Positions 43,941-52,838 of a stretch of DNA of 64,000 nucleotides are shown piece after piece (positions within the stretch are counted from its first letter, which is position 1; each line of letters begins with the position of its first letter). The notes below the pieces were generated by a model that was given only the letters and a program-made list of their open reading frames with translations, was not told where the DNA came from and searched no databases. Source of the DNA: Methylobacterium sp. GTDB lineage: Bacteria > Pseudomonadota > Alphaproteobacteria > Rhizobiales > Beijerinckiaceae. The position numbers were made by a program, and so were the translations under genes. The stretch is taken from assembly GCA_020253445.1 (NCBI GenBank), contig JADCBP010000009.1, positions 1 through 64,000 of the forward strand, read 5' to 3'.

Positions 43941-44965
43941 AGGCTGTTTCCGAGAAGAGCCAGGCCGCCGCCGCTCTGGAACCCGCGCCTTTCATCCAGA
44001 TCCGCGACCTGAAGCGTGTCTTCGACGTATCACGGCCATGGTTGAACCGCGTGCTCGAAAACCTGCCGAAAGCCTATCTCAAGGCAGTCGATGGTGTGAG
44101 CCTCGATATCCGCAAGGGCGAGACCTTCGCGCTCGTGGGCGAATCCGGTTCAGGCAAATCCACGGTCGCGCGCATGGCGGTGGGGCTTCTGCCCGTGACC
44201 TCCGGCACCGTGACGATTGACGGCGTCTCGATGACGGATGTGAAGGACAGCGCCGCGCGGCAAGCCCTGCGCAAGCGTATCCAGATGATCTTCCAGGACC
44301 CTTACGCCAGCCTCAACCCGCGCTGGCGCGTGGCGCGCATCATTGCCGAGCCGATTCATGCCTTCGGCCTGCTGAAGGGCGAGGCGGTGGAGGCGCGCGT
44401 GGGTGATCTGCTCACGCTGGTGGGTCTGCACCCCGATGACGGGAAGAAGTTTCCGCATGAATTCTCCGGCGGGCAGCGGCAACGCATCGCCATTGCCCGC
44501 GCGCTCGCCTCGAGCGCGGAATTCATCGTCTGCGACGAACCCACTTCCGCGCTGGATGTGAGCGTGCAGGCGCAGATCCTGAACCTGATGCGCGACCTGC
44601 AGAGGGAATTCGGGCTCACTACTCTCTTCATCTCGCACAACCTCGCGGTGGTCCGTCACATGGCCGACCGCATCGGCGTGATGTATCTCGGGCGGCTCGT
44701 GGAGGTGAGCGACAGCAAGGCGATGTTCCGCGCGCCGCGCCATCCCTATACGCGGATGCTGCTCGATGCCGTGCCCGATCTCGGCATGACCGGCCGCAAG
44801 CGGCAGATGGTGGCGGGTGAAATCCCCAACCCCATCAATCCGCCCTCGGGCTGCACCTTCCATCCGCGCTGCCCGCTCGCCAATGAGCGCTGCAGGCGCG
44901 AGGCTCCGGCGATGATCGACGGCGTGGCCTGCCACGCGGTCGAGGAGGGGCGCAATCAGGCCTGA
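43937..44965 (+). CDS. ABC transporter ATP-binding protein (DppF/OppF-like)
   Basis: The 342-residue second ATPase has Walker [14 protein letters not shown], signature [16 protein letters not shown], Walker [16 protein letters not shown] and a C-terminal cysteine motif [17 protein letters not shown]. It pairs with the preceding ATPase to energise the importer. It completes the SBP-permease-permease-ATPase-ATPase order. Confidence 0.93.
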   Translation: MKAVSEKSQAAAALEPAPFIQIRDLKRVFDVSRPWLNRVLENLPKAYLKAVDGVSLDIRKGETFALVGESGSGKSTVARMAVGLLPVTSGTVTIDGVSMTDVKDSAARQALRKRIQMIFQDPYASLNPRWRVARIIAEPIHAFGLLKGEAVEARVGDLLTLVGLHPDDGKKFPHEFSGGQRQRIAIARALASSAEFIVCDEPTSALDVSVQAQILNLMRDLQREFGLTTLFISHNLAVVRHMADRIGVMYLGRLVEVSDSKAMFRAPRHPYTRMLLDAVPDLGMTGRKRQMVAGEIPNPINPPSGCTFHPRCPLANERCRREAPAMIDGVACHAVEEGRNQA

Positions 44966-45026
44966 AGGCGCGAAAGGTGGCGGAAGGCTCTTGAAACGAG
45001 GCGGGTCTGCCCCTTATTGCCGGAGC

Positions 45027-45278
45027 ATGTCGCTCAATTTTCTTCTCGACCTTCTGGCGCTGCTCACCGCGCTGGCCGCCGCCTATCTCTGGTTTCGTGC
45101 GAGCAGCTATCAGGTGCGCCGCGTGAGCAAGAGCGAGGATATCAATTCCCTTGATCTCAACCGCATCGTCACGGCCATCAACCGCACACAGCTGCTGAAC
45201 CGTCGCGCGGCCCTGGCCACCGCGCTTTCCGCTGTGATCATCGCGCTGAAATTCGCGCATGACATGCTGACGCGCTAG
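45027..45278 (+). CDS. Small membrane protein
   Basis: The 83-residue protein has one strong hydrophobic helix near the start (FLLDLLALLTALAAAYLWFRA), a polar middle (RRVSKSEDINSLDLNRIVTAINRTQLLNRRAA) and a second shorter hydrophobic stretch (LATALSAVIIALKFA). No family recognised; a two-helix inner-membrane protein is likely. It starts about 60 bases after the importer operon and its stop codon TAG is the start of palindromic repeat copy B. Confidence 0.65.
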   Translation: MSLNFLLDLLALLTALAAAYLWFRASSYQVRRVSKSEDINSLDLNRIVTAINRTQLLNRRAALATALSAVIIALKFAHDMLTR

Positions 45279-45314
45279 AGCATCCGCCCGCCCAGTGGAT
45301 AAAGGTTGGCGGGC
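45275..45314 (+). repeat. Intergenic palindromic repeat, copy B
   Basis: Begins CTAGAGCATCC and contains CCCGCC...GGTTGGCGGG, able to fold into a hairpin; 38 bases match copy A at 36208-36259 with two changes. As in copy A, its TAG is the stop codon of the adjacent gene. It lies between two convergent genes. A weaker, partial copy (TTAGAGCATTTTCC) is at 46599. Confidence 0.8.
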
Positions 45315-45391
45315 CGTTGCTCTCATTCCTTCTTATCTCACGCATTTTCTTCGACCGGCCGGTATCCACCTCGTCGGAAAAAGCTTGAGCC

Positions 45392-46558
45392 TCAGGCAGC
45401 GGTTCTGCTCCGCGCGATCTCCGCCCAGAGCTGGATGCCATGCGGCAGGGCGGAATCGTTGAAATCATAGGCCGGGTGATGAAGACCCGCCGTATCCCCG
45501 TTGCCGATGAACAGGTAGGCGCCCGGCCGTGCCTCCAGCATGTAGGAGAAATCCTCGCCGCCCATCATCGGCGCCACCTCGGCATCGACCGCCGCGGAGC
45601 CGAAAAGGCGCTTCGCGATGGTGACAGCCTCGGCAGTTTCGCGCGGGTGGTTGATGGTCGCGGGATAGCCGCGTTCATATTTCACGGTCGCAACGGCGCC
45701 GAACATCTTCGCGGTGCCCGTGGCGATCTCGGTCAGGCGCTTCTCCGCGAGGTCACGCATGCCGAGTTCCAATGTGCGAACCGTGCCGGTGAGTTCCGCG
45801 CGCTGCGGGATGATGTTGAAGGCTGTCCCCGCATGGAACATCGTGGTCGAGACGACGACCGCCTTCAGCGGGTCCGCATTGCGCGAGGCGATCGACTGCA
45901 GCGCCGCCACGATATGCGCGCCCACCACCACCGGGTCCACGCCGAGATGCGGGGCGGCCGCATGCGCGCCGCGGCCCTCGATCTGGATCACGAATTGGTC
46001 CGCCGCCGCCATGATCGGGCCGGGGCGCACGGCGATGTGGCCCGTTGGAATGCCGGGCATGTTGTGCATGCCGTAGACTTCCCTGATGTTCCAGCGATCC
46101 ATCAGGCCATCATCGACCATAGCCTTGCCACCGGCGCCACCTTCCTCGGCGGGCTGGAAGATAACCGCCACGGTACCCGCAAAATCTCGTGTCTCGGCGA
46201 GGTGCTTCGCCGCGCCCAACAGCATCGCGGTGTGGCCATCATGCCCACAGGCATGCATCTTCCCGGAATTCGTCGAGCGATGCGGGAGGTTGGTCTCTTC
46301 CTCGATCGGCAGCGCGTCCATATCTGCGCGCAGGCCGATGACGCGGCCGCCGGGGCCATTCCTGCCATGGATGATGCCGACGACCCCGGTCTTGCCGATG
46401 CCTTCGGTCACCTCGTCGCAGCCGAATTCGCGCAGCTTCGCCGCCACGATTCCGGCTGTGCGATGCACCTCGTAGCCAAGCTCCGGATGCGCGTGGAAAT
46501 CCCGGCGCCAGCCGGCGACTTCGTCTTGCAGGGCCTGGATGCGCGGGTCGATCGACAT
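45392..46558 (-). CDS. M20 family amidohydrolase/aminoacylase
   Basis: The 388-residue protein is an M20D metallo-amidohydrolase (hippurate hydrolase/IAA-amino-acid type). Metal-binding blocks are HACGHDGHTAMLLGA, QPAEEGGAGG and GGEDFSYML; the lid domain lies between residues about 180 and 290. Likely cleaves N-acyl or peptide bonds of small substrates in the cytoplasm, and may act on products of the nearby peptide importer. Its end converges with the small membrane protein gene. Confidence 0.9.
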   Translation of the reverse strand: MSIDPRIQALQDEVAGWRRDFHAHPELGYEVHRTAGIVAAKLREFGCDEVTEGIGKTGVVGIIHGRNGPGGRVIGLRADMDALPIEEETNLPHRSTNSGKMHACGHDGHTAMLLGAAKHLAETRDFAGTVAVIFQPAEEGGAGGKAMVDDGLMDRWNIREVYGMHNMPGIPTGHIAVRPGPIMAAADQFVIQIEGRGAHAAAPHLGVDPVVVGAHIVAALQSIASRNADPLKAVVVSTTMFHAGTAFNIIPQRAELTGTVRTLELGMRDLAEKRLTEIATGTAKMFGAVATVKYERGYPATINHPRETAEAVTIAKRLFGSAAVDAEVAPMMGGEDFSYMLEARPGAYLFIGNGDTAGLHHPAYDFNDSALPHGIQLWAEIARSRTAA

Positions 46559-46598
46559 GGGAACTCCGGGGATTCGAATGCGTGAATTGCAGCATTCC

Positions 46599-46632
46599 TT
46601 AGAGCATTTTCCGGTCGCCTGGTCACCCTTTC
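46599..46632 (+). repeat. Partial palindromic repeat, copy C
   Basis: TTAGAGCATTTTCCGG followed by a diverged GGTCACC tail resembles the left half of copies A and B and more closely the classical AGAGCATTTTC form. It lies upstream of the M20 gene. The right half is not clearly preserved. Confidence 0.4.
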
Positions 46633-46701
46633 ATCGCGGGAAATCTCGGCTTGCGGAGGTGTCACCACATGGAATGGCAGAGTCAGTTCCATCCCGCCCT
46701 G

Positions 46702-46736
46702 CAAAGCAAAAGCCGCCCGACATGATCAGGACGGCT
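46702..46736 (-). terminator. Rho-independent terminator after the cytochrome c2 gene
   Basis: On the minus strand AGCCGTCC, a 10-base loop and GGGCGGCT form an 8-bp stem (one G-T pair) followed by TTTGCTTTG, about 30 bases after the stop codon. It would end the photosynthesis superoperon. Confidence 0.7.
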
Positions 46737-46766
46737 CGCCGATACCTGCGTCGCTGCGTGAAGAAC

Positions 46767-47153
46767 TTACTTCTTCTTGCCGGTCGCATCGAATTGCTGG
46801 AGGAACGCGATGAGGTTACTGATCGCGGTCTCATCCTTGAGGCCCGGATAGACCATCTTGGTGCCCGGGGTCACGCCGCGCGGGTCCTTGATGTAGACCG
46901 TGAAGTTCTCAGGCGACCACACCTTGTCGAGCGCCTTGTAGGCATTCGAATAGCTGTAACCCTCGACCGAACCGGCCTTGCGGCCGAAAAGGCCGTTCAG
47001 CTGCGGGCCGACGCCGTTCCTGGCGTTTTCGCCGATCTGATGGCAGGTGCGGCACTGCGCGAAGACGCGCTCACCGGCAGCGGCATCCTGCGCCTGGGCG
47101 ACGGCCGGCGCGAGGGCGGCGGCGGCGAGAAGGGAAAAAAAGGCGATCTTCAT
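46767..47153 (-). CDS. cycA: Cytochrome c2 (c-type cytochrome)
   Basis: The 128-residue protein has a signal peptide (MKIAFFSLLAAAALAPAVAQA) and one haem site CRTCH near residue 36, with the distal Met ligand in PGTKMVYPGL. The length and GERVFAQCRTCHQIGENARNGVGPQLNGLFGRKAG block fit soluble cytochrome c2, which carries electrons to the reaction centre and cytochrome oxidase. It follows hemA by 123 bases with a GAGGAA ribosome site, the same position as cycA in Rhodobacter clusters. Confidence 0.88.
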   Translation of the reverse strand: MKIAFFSLLAAAALAPAVAQAQDAAAGERVFAQCRTCHQIGENARNGVGPQLNGLFGRKAGSVEGYSYSNAYKALDKVWSPENFTVYIKDPRGVTPGTKMVYPGLKDETAISNLIAFLQQFDATGKKK

Positions 47154-47276
47154 GGCGGTTCCTCAAGACTATGGCTGTTCTGGGCCTGAGACAAATCGTC
47201 TACGTCCGTTCGGCCCGATTGGATGAGTGCCAGAAGCAACCTGAAGGGTTGCTGACGATGTGCATAGGCCGCCTGT

Positions 47277-48488
47277 TCAGGCAGCCCGTTTCAGGCCGAT
47301 GGTCGACCAGATGGAGGAAAGCGCTTCTGCCAGCCGGGCAATATCCTCGGCCGTGTGCAGCGGGGTCGGAGTGATGCGCAGGCGCTCCGTGCCGCGCGGC
47401 ACGGTGGGGTAGTTGATCGGCTGCACGTAGATGTCGAACTCGGCGATGAGATCATCGCTGAGGCGCTTGCAGAGCGCGGCATCCCCCACCATCACCGGCA
47501 CGATATGGCTGGGGTTCATCATGTGCGGAATTCCTGCTGCATCGAGGGCCGCGCGAACCTCGCTCACGCGCTGCTGGTGCTGCTGCCGCTCCACATCGCT
47601 CGCCTTGAGGTGGCGGATGCTCGCCAGCGCGCCGGCGGCGATGGCCGGGGGCAGGGCGGTGGAGAAGATGAAACCCGAGGCGAAGCTGCGCACGAAATCG
47701 CACATCGCCGCCGAGCCGGCGATATAGCCGCCGAGCACGCCGAAGGCCTTGCCCAGCGTGCCCTCGATCACGTCGAGACGATGCGATTGCGCTTCACGCG
47801 CCGCGATGCCCGCCCCGCGCGGGCCATAGAGCCCCACCGAATGCACCTCGTCGATATAGGTGAAGGCGCCGAATTCCTCGCAGACATCGAGCATCGCCGA
47901 GACCGGCGCGATGTCGCCATCCATGGAATAGACGCTCTCGAACAGCACGAATTTCGGTGCCTTGCGGTCGAGCCGCGCGAGCTGCCGGCGCAAGTCGTCC
48001 GGGTCGTTATGGGCGAAGATGACCTTGTTCGCGCGGCTGTGGCGCATGCCCTCGATCATCGAGGCATGGTTCAGGGCATCCGAGAGGATGACGCAATCCG
48101 GGATCTTCGCGGCGATGGTGCTGATCGCCGCCCAGTTCGAGATGTAGCCCGAATTGAAGAGCAGTGCCGCTTCCTTGCCATGAAGATCCGCGAGTTCGCG
48201 CTCGAGCATCACGTGGTAGTGGTTCGTGCCCGCGATGTTGCGCGTGCCGCCCGCGCCCGCCCCGCATCTGTCGAGCGCTTCCTGCATCGCGGCCACCACA
48301 TCCGGGTGCTGGCCCATGCCGAGATAGTCATTCGAGCACCAGACCGTAACTTCGCGTGCGCCTTTCGGCCCGTGGAAGGTCGCCTTGGGGAAACGGCCCG
48401 CCTGCCTTTCGAGATCCGCAAAGACACGATAGCGCCCTTCCTTCTTCAGAGAGGACAATTCCTGACGGAAGAAATGTTCGAAATTCAT
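47277..48488 (-). CDS. hemA: 5-aminolevulinate synthase
   Basis: The 403-residue PLP enzyme condenses glycine and succinyl-CoA, the first committed step of haem and bacteriochlorophyll synthesis in Alphaproteobacteria. It has [12 protein letters not shown], the [13 protein letters not shown] stretch and the PLP lysine in [18 protein letters not shown]. The ATG at 48488 follows a GGAGGACACGACC ribosome site; the frame opens earlier at a TTG that would include that site. It is 38 bases downstream of puhE, so it is likely the second-last gene of the operon. Confidence 0.96.
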   Translation of the reverse strand: MNFEHFFRQELSSLKKEGRYRVFADLERQAGRFPKATFHGPKGAREVTVWCSNDYLGMGQHPDVVAAMQEALDRCGAGAGGTRNIAGTNHYHVMLERELADLHGKEAALLFNSGYISNWAAISTIAAKIPDCVILSDALNHASMIEGMRHSRANKVIFAHNDPDDLRRQLARLDRKAPKFVLFESVYSMDGDIAPVSAMLDVCEEFGAFTYIDEVHSVGLYGPRGAGIAAREAQSHRLDVIEGTLGKAFGVLGGYIAGSAAMCDFVRSFASGFIFSTALPPAIAAGALASIRHLKASDVERQQHQQRVSEVRAALDAAGIPHMMNPSHIVPVMVGDAALCKRLSDDLIAEFDIYVQPINYPTVPRGTERLRITPTPLHTAEDIARLAEALSSIWSTIGLKRAA

Positions 48489-48526
48489 GGTCGTGTCCTC
48501 CAAAGCGATACTGTTGGCCCGGATTT

Positions 48527-49393
48527 TCAGGTCCGGCTGGTCTTGATCGGCCCCCCGATGGGCGGGGTGGCGATGGCGGAAGTCAGGGCAAGAGGCTGGG
48601 ACTTTTCAGATTTGTGAGCGGATGGCTGCACCCGATCCTCGCGCGAACCAAGGCCCCAGGACCATAATTCGCCGAAGGGCAGGGGAATGACGAGGAACCA
48701 GTGCTCGAGCACGCCGAGCACCAGAAGGGTGGCGACCATCGCATAACCCACGCTTTCGAAGCCGCCCGCGGGTGCCTGGATCGCCAGATGGATCAGCCAG
48801 GCAGCGGCGAGCGTCGAGGCCGTGACCGAGAAGGGGAAGAGCAGGTTCATCGGCCGGTGCGCGAAATAAGTCGCGAGATAGGCAAGGTGCTTGGGCAGGA
48901 ACTGAACCGTGATGTTCGGGACCCCGAGGAAGATGTTGAATTTCGTCGAGAGCCGCATCACCCAGAAGACCAGAAAGGTATAGAGCCCGAAGCGGTTCGC
49001 GGCGCCCCATGTCACGAGGGCGATGGCCGCGGCCGAGGCGAGGATGACCAGCTCGTGGTAGATGATGCTCCGCGTGGCCAGGATGAACCGGCGCACGCCA
49101 TGCACTCCCCCCGGGCAATCCTCGCGGCTGGAACCGGTGATGTGCCCCAGAAGGAAGCTCATCTCGTTCCAGGCCCAGACCGCGAGGGCACCGAAGAAGG
49201 CCGCATAGGCCCCCATCGGCGTGGTGTCCTCGCGGGTGAGATAAAGGGCGAAGAGCCCGCAAAGGCCGATCAGGCCCGTGATCCCGTTGCTCCAGCGGAA
49301 GGTGCAGGCGGGCAGGCCGTTCAAGTACAGCACCGCCCCCGTGGCGAACCACCAGACGAAGATCGTGAGCGCGACCGGAATGAGGAGCTCCAC
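48527..49393 (-). CDS. puhE: Putative photosynthetic complex assembly protein PuhE
   Basis: The 288-residue membrane protein has about eight predicted helices ([58 protein letters not shown]...) and the FRWSNGITG motif typical of PuhE, which helps assemble the reaction centre. It starts at GTG 49393, preceded by GAGGGG; the longer open frame to 49879 lies over acsF in another frame and is a shadow. It follows acsF by 11 bases. Confidence 0.9.
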   Translation of the reverse strand: MELLIPVALTIFVWWFATGAVLYLNGLPACTFRWSNGITGLIGLCGLFALYLTREDTTPMGAYAAFFGALAVWAWNEMSFLLGHITGSSREDCPGGVHGVRRFILATRSIIYHELVILASAAAIALVTWGAANRFGLYTFLVFWVMRLSTKFNIFLGVPNITVQFLPKHLAYLATYFAHRPMNLLFPFSVTASTLAAAWLIHLAIQAPAGGFESVGYAMVATLLVLGVLEHWFLVIPLPFGELWSWGLGSREDRVQPSAHKSEKSQPLALTSAIATPPIGGPIKTSRT

Positions 49394-49404
49394 GTCGTTT
49401 CCCC

Positions 49405-50487
49405 TCAGTAGCTCGGGTAGAGCCGGCTGGTGGCCGGGATCTCGTTCCGCTTCACGGGCAGGAAATACATCCGCGCCAGCGTGGTCGCGACCCCGGCCAT
49501 GGCCGCGTAGCGCTTCAGCTTTCCGGTGATGCCGCCCTGCTCGTCCGCATCGGCGATGCGCCGGTTCAGCACCAGCAGCTTCTCGAGTCCGCCCCTGAAG
49601 GCGGGGTGGTCGATGTCGAGTTCGAGCGGGAAGACCTGCCGCGAAATCTCGCTCGTTACCCGGAACACGCGCATGCCGTATTCCTTGGGGTCGATGCCGA
49701 GCGCCTCGTGGAAGGCGGGGCGCGCATGGTCGCGCACATACATGGTCGAGAAGACGGCAAGCAGGAAAAAGCGGATCCAGTACTTGTTGCCACCCTTGAG
49801 CAGATGCGGGTTCGCGCGCATCAGCAGCGAGAAGGCCTCGCCATGGCGGAACTCGTCGTTGCACCATTCCTCGAACCATTTGAAGATCGGGTGGATGCGC
49901 TTGTCCGGGTTCCGCTCCAGGTGGCGGAAGATGGTGATGTAGCGCGCATAACCAATCTTTTCAGAGAGATAGGTCGCGTAGTAGATGTATTTTGGCTTGA
50001 AATAGGTGTATTTCTTCGATCTTGTGAGAAATCCGAGATCTACCCCGATGCCGAAATCCTTCAACGCATCGTTGATGAAGCCGGCATGGCGGGCCTCGTC
50101 GCGGCTCATGTATTTGAAGAGCTCGCAGATATCCTTGTTGGTGCCCCGCTTCTTCATTTCCGCATAGAGCACGCAGCCGGAGAACTCCGCCGTGCAGGAG
50201 GAGATGAGGAAGTCGATCATCTCCTTGCGGAGCTGACCGGTGAGGTGGGACATGTCCGAGTTCCACTCCTCATTGCGCGTGAAATGGCCCTTGTTGGGGT
50301 CGCTCTTCATCTCGGCCAGCAGCGCATCCCATTCCTCGCGGACCGGGGTGACGTCGATCTTGTCGAGTTCCTCGAAGTCGGTGGTGTAGAAGCGGGGCGT
50401 TAGCACCGTGTCGGATTGGGCGATCCGGGTGGCTTCCGTGGTATCGATCGCGGCCGGGCCGCGCACATCCATCGTGGTCGCGCTCAT
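49405..50487 (-). CDS. acsF: Mg-protoporphyrin IX monomethyl ester oxidative cyclase
   Basis: The 360-residue AcsF forms the isocyclic E ring of bacteriochlorophyll with O2. It shows the di-iron ferritin-like motifs: [16 protein letters not shown] and [16 protein letters not shown] (E-x-x-H repeats), with ELFKYMSRD near residue 130. The presence of AcsF implies an oxygen-tolerant cyclase; no bchE is seen in the window. ATG overlaps the previous stop (ATGA). Confidence 0.96.
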   Translation of the reverse strand: MSATTMDVRGPAAIDTTEATRIAQSDTVLTPRFYTTDFEELDKIDVTPVREEWDALLAEMKSDPNKGHFTRNEEWNSDMSHLTGQLRKEMIDFLISSCTAEFSGCVLYAEMKKRGTNKDICELFKYMSRDEARHAGFINDALKDFGIGVDLGFLTRSKKYTYFKPKYIYYATYLSEKIGYARYITIFRHLERNPDKRIHPIFKWFEEWCNDEFRHGEAFSLLMRANPHLLKGGNKYWIRFFLLAVFSTMYVRDHARPAFHEALGIDPKEYGMRVFRVTSEISRQVFPLELDIDHPAFRGGLEKLLVLNRRIADADEQGGITGKLKRYAAMAGVATTLARMYFLPVKRNEIPATSRLYPSY

Positions 50488-50828
50488 AGCCGGGTCCTTT
50501 CAGAGAAGCTGAATTCGAGGAGTTCCATCACTTCGAGGCGGCCCGTGGCGCGCGTCCAGAGCCGCTCCAGCGGGTTTGCACGCACCACGGTCGCGACGCG
50601 GCGGATCTCGGCAGTTTCCCCGTAAGGCACCTTCACCGGCGCGCCATGCACGATCACCTCGTCACCGGGATAGATCGGGATGTTGCCGTCCAGCTCCACA
50701 TGGGCGTGGAGGCTCTCGAAGGTGTGGGATACGTAAATCGTGCATCCCACCTCGAAGCGCCGGCCCTCCGGCAGCGCTCCCATGGTTGGGCCGGCCGCAG
50801 CGGGGCCGGGATCGACATGGTTCTGCAT
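50484..50828 (-). CDS. Conserved hypothetical protein in the puh cluster
   Basis: The 114-residue protein contains a beta-rich core ([46 protein letters not shown]) followed by [33 protein letters not shown]. Small proteins of this kind lie between puhC and acsF in several phototrophs; no function is known to me. It is soluble with no cofactor motif. Start is ATG 50828 with GAGGGGGAATT upstream. Its stop overlaps the acsF start. Confidence 0.75.
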   Translation of the reverse strand: MQNHVDPGPAAAGPTMGALPEGRRFEVGCTIYVSHTFESLHAHVELDGNIPIYPGDEVIVHGAPVKVPYGETAEIRRVATVVRANPLERLWTRATGRLEVMELLEFSFSERTRL

Positions 50829-50848
50829 GGTCAATTCCCCCTCTGTTG

Positions 50849-51340
50849 TCAGTTGTTCGCCTGACCGGCGCTGATCGCCGAGCGGGCCGTCGCGAGACCC
50901 AGATCCATCAGCCGTGCCATCGCGGCGGAGTGACTGGGGCCGAAACCGTCGAGTTCGATGCGCGAACCGGTGACGGGATCGACAATGGCGTGGCGGGCAT
51001 CCGGCCGCCGCGCGAGAAGAAAGGGTGCGTTCCGGTCCACGCGCTTCATCGCGCGCTCGCGGTGCAGGCTGCGCAGCACCCCGCGCAGGAAGGTGGAGCC
51101 ATCGCGGGGAAGGACATCGAGAACGGTGTCATCCGGCAGCCGGCGCACGAGCACCGAACCATCTGGCTGCTCATCGAAGCGGATCATCACCTGGGCCGCA
51201 TCCGGTGCCCGGCTCACCCGCAATGCACCGGCATCGGTCTGCCGCGCCACGAAGGCGAAAACCATCGTCGAGATCATCAGGCCTGCGGCTCCCAGAAGGA
51301 ACCAGCGCGGGAAGACCGGATTGTTGCTCGTCGTGCTCAT
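50849..51340 (-). CDS. puhC: Photosynthetic complex assembly protein PuhC
   Basis: The 163-residue protein has one N-terminal membrane helix (FLLGAAGLMISTMVFAFVA) and a periplasmic domain (RVSRAPDAAQVMIRFDEQPDGSVLVRRLPDDTVLDVLPRDGSTFLRGVLRSLHRER). PuhC is needed for normal amounts of light-harvesting 1-reaction centre complex. It lies 21 bases after puhB in transcription order. Confidence 0.88.
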   Translation of the reverse strand: MSTTSNNPVFPRWFLLGAAGLMISTMVFAFVARQTDAGALRVSRAPDAAQVMIRFDEQPDGSVLVRRLPDDTVLDVLPRDGSTFLRGVLRSLHRERAMKRVDRNAPFLLARRPDARHAIVDPVTGSRIELDGFGPSHSAAMARLMDLGLATARSAISAGQANN

Positions 51341-51361
51341 GCTTTCCCCCGAAAGCGCTTC

Positions 51362-52042
51362 TCAGTGGGCCGGCTCGGCCGCGCCCGGAAGGGCGGGTTC
51401 GACCGGTTTTTCATGCGCCCCGGGCCGCGTTGCGAGGTCGGTCAAGACCGCATGGGGCGGAGCCTTCGCGGCGAGCGCGCGGGCGAGAATGCGGGAGACC
51501 TCCGCCACATCGGCCAGGGCGCGCAAGCTCGGCTGGGTCTGGCGCAGATGCCAGGGCCGGGCATGCGGCCAGAGCACAAGATAGGCGAGGCGGTTCTCCG
51601 CCGAGAGCGCGAGCGAAATATCGCCGGAGCCATCGGAATCCTGCTTCACCGCTGCCGTCTCGATGATCGCGAAAGGCAGGTTGAAGGTGATGGGCAGGGC
51701 CATGCCGATCCGCATCACCACGCGTTCGGAGGTGATGGAATAGACGCTCGTCCTGGCGCTGAACCGCGCGATGAGCGCGATCAGCCCGCAGGCGATCAAG
51801 GCGGCGATCGTGACGGGGCCGAGGGCGGCCAGAACCGCTTTCGCGGTGCCGTGGGTCCAGGCGGTCGAAAAGGCCGTCCAACCCATCAGCAGCAGGAAAT
51901 AGGCCGTCACTTCCCTCAGGTGAAAGACCCGCCAGGCCAGGGGGCGCCATGCGGGCGCGCCCTGCCAGAGAAGCCTCTCGCCGGCCGGCAATTCCGCCGG
52001 CAGGCCCGGAATGGGCTCGAAGGCGAAATCATCGTGGCTCAC
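51362..52042 (-). CDS. puhB: Photosynthetic complex assembly protein PuhB
   Basis: The 226-residue protein has an N-terminal GLPAELPAGERLLWQGAP motif, two or three membrane helices (VTAYFLLLMGWTAF; VTIAALIACGLIALIA) and a PH-like domain (VYSITSERVVMRIGMALPITFNLPFAIIETAAVKQ). PuhB helps assemble the reaction centre. It starts with GTG at 52042 overlapping the puhA stop (GTGA). Confidence 0.88.
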   Translation of the reverse strand: MSHDDFAFEPIPGLPAELPAGERLLWQGAPAWRPLAWRVFHLREVTAYFLLLMGWTAFSTAWTHGTAKAVLAALGPVTIAALIACGLIALIARFSARTSVYSITSERVVMRIGMALPITFNLPFAIIETAAVKQDSDGSGDISLALSAENRLAYLVLWPHARPWHLRQTQPSLRALADVAEVSRILARALAAKAPPHAVLTDLATRPGAHEKPVEPALPGAAEPAH

Positions 52043-52815
52043 AGCAGCGGCTCCACACGATCCGGTGTGGCGTAGAGCGTGCCCGCGCCATAATAGCCGC
52101 AGATGCGGTCTTCCTCGCGCAGGGTCACGCTGTCCGGCTTCGCGGTGCCGGGAACGCCCTCGAACTGCGCGCCGGTGATCGCCTCGACATGCACCCGGTT
52201 CGGGAAGCTCTTCAGCACCGAGAACGTGATGGGGAGCAGGATGCGGCGCTTGCCCGTGGTTTCGACCTCGAGATAGCGCGCGAGATGCTCGGAGCGATCC
52301 ACCCAGATATCGACCACCGTGCCGCCGGTTGCGCCATCGCAGCCGACGACCGGGAAACCGCGCGGATCAGGATCGCGCGAGGCGGTGGCATAGGTGGTGG
52401 CGACCCGCATCGGCACGATGCGCGGGGTGAGCGCGGTGGTCAGATCCGGCTTGTCGGCCCGTTCCGCCCAGGCGCCGGGGCCGATGCCATCGGCGAGCGG
52501 GGCTGCGCTGTTCGGCTCGAGCGGCGTGCCGGGCAGGCGCGAGGTGGGCTTGCCTGCGATCGGGCGCGTATCGGCCACGCCATCCGGCACCAGGCGCGTC
52601 GTGCCATCGGGAAGTTTGAAGGTCTTCGGAGGCGGGTAGAAGAGCAGGCTCTTCGCCCGGAAACGGCCCGGGTTCGGGCCATCGACTTCGACCGGGTATC
52701 CTTCCCGCTGCGCCTCGCGCTGGAGGTAGTAGATCAGCCCGGCAAAGAAGATCCAGAACAGATAAAGCGCGATCTGCGCCAGATCGAAGGAGGAGGAGAC
52801 AGAGGCGGGTTCCAT
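52039..52815 (-). CDS. puhA: Reaction centre H subunit
   Basis: The 258-residue H subunit anchors and stabilises the L-M reaction centre core. It has a single N-terminal membrane helix (LAQIALYLFWIFFAGLIYYLQ), then the REGYPVEVDG segment and the cytoplasmic domain ending with ADPRGFPVVGCDGATGGTVVDIWVDRSEHLARYLEVE-type PRC-barrel sequence. It is followed by puhB, puhC as in purple bacteria. ATG at 52815. Confidence 0.95.
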   Translation of the reverse strand: MEPASVSSSFDLAQIALYLFWIFFAGLIYYLQREAQREGYPVEVDGPNPGRFRAKSLLFYPPPKTFKLPDGTTRLVPDGVADTRPIAGKPTSRLPGTPLEPNSAAPLADGIGPGAWAERADKPDLTTALTPRIVPMRVATTYATASRDPDPRGFPVVGCDGATGGTVVDIWVDRSEHLARYLEVETTGKRRILLPITFSVLKSFPNRVHVEAITGAQFEGVPGTAKPDSVTLREEDRICGYYGAGTLYATPDRVEPLL

Positions 52816-52838
52816 GAGAATGTGCTCCTGGAGTTCAA

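Noticed and set aside
48527-49879. 450-codon frame including puhE
   Set aside because: The first 160 codons are a shadow of acsF; the real puhE start is the GTG at 49393 with a ribosome site.
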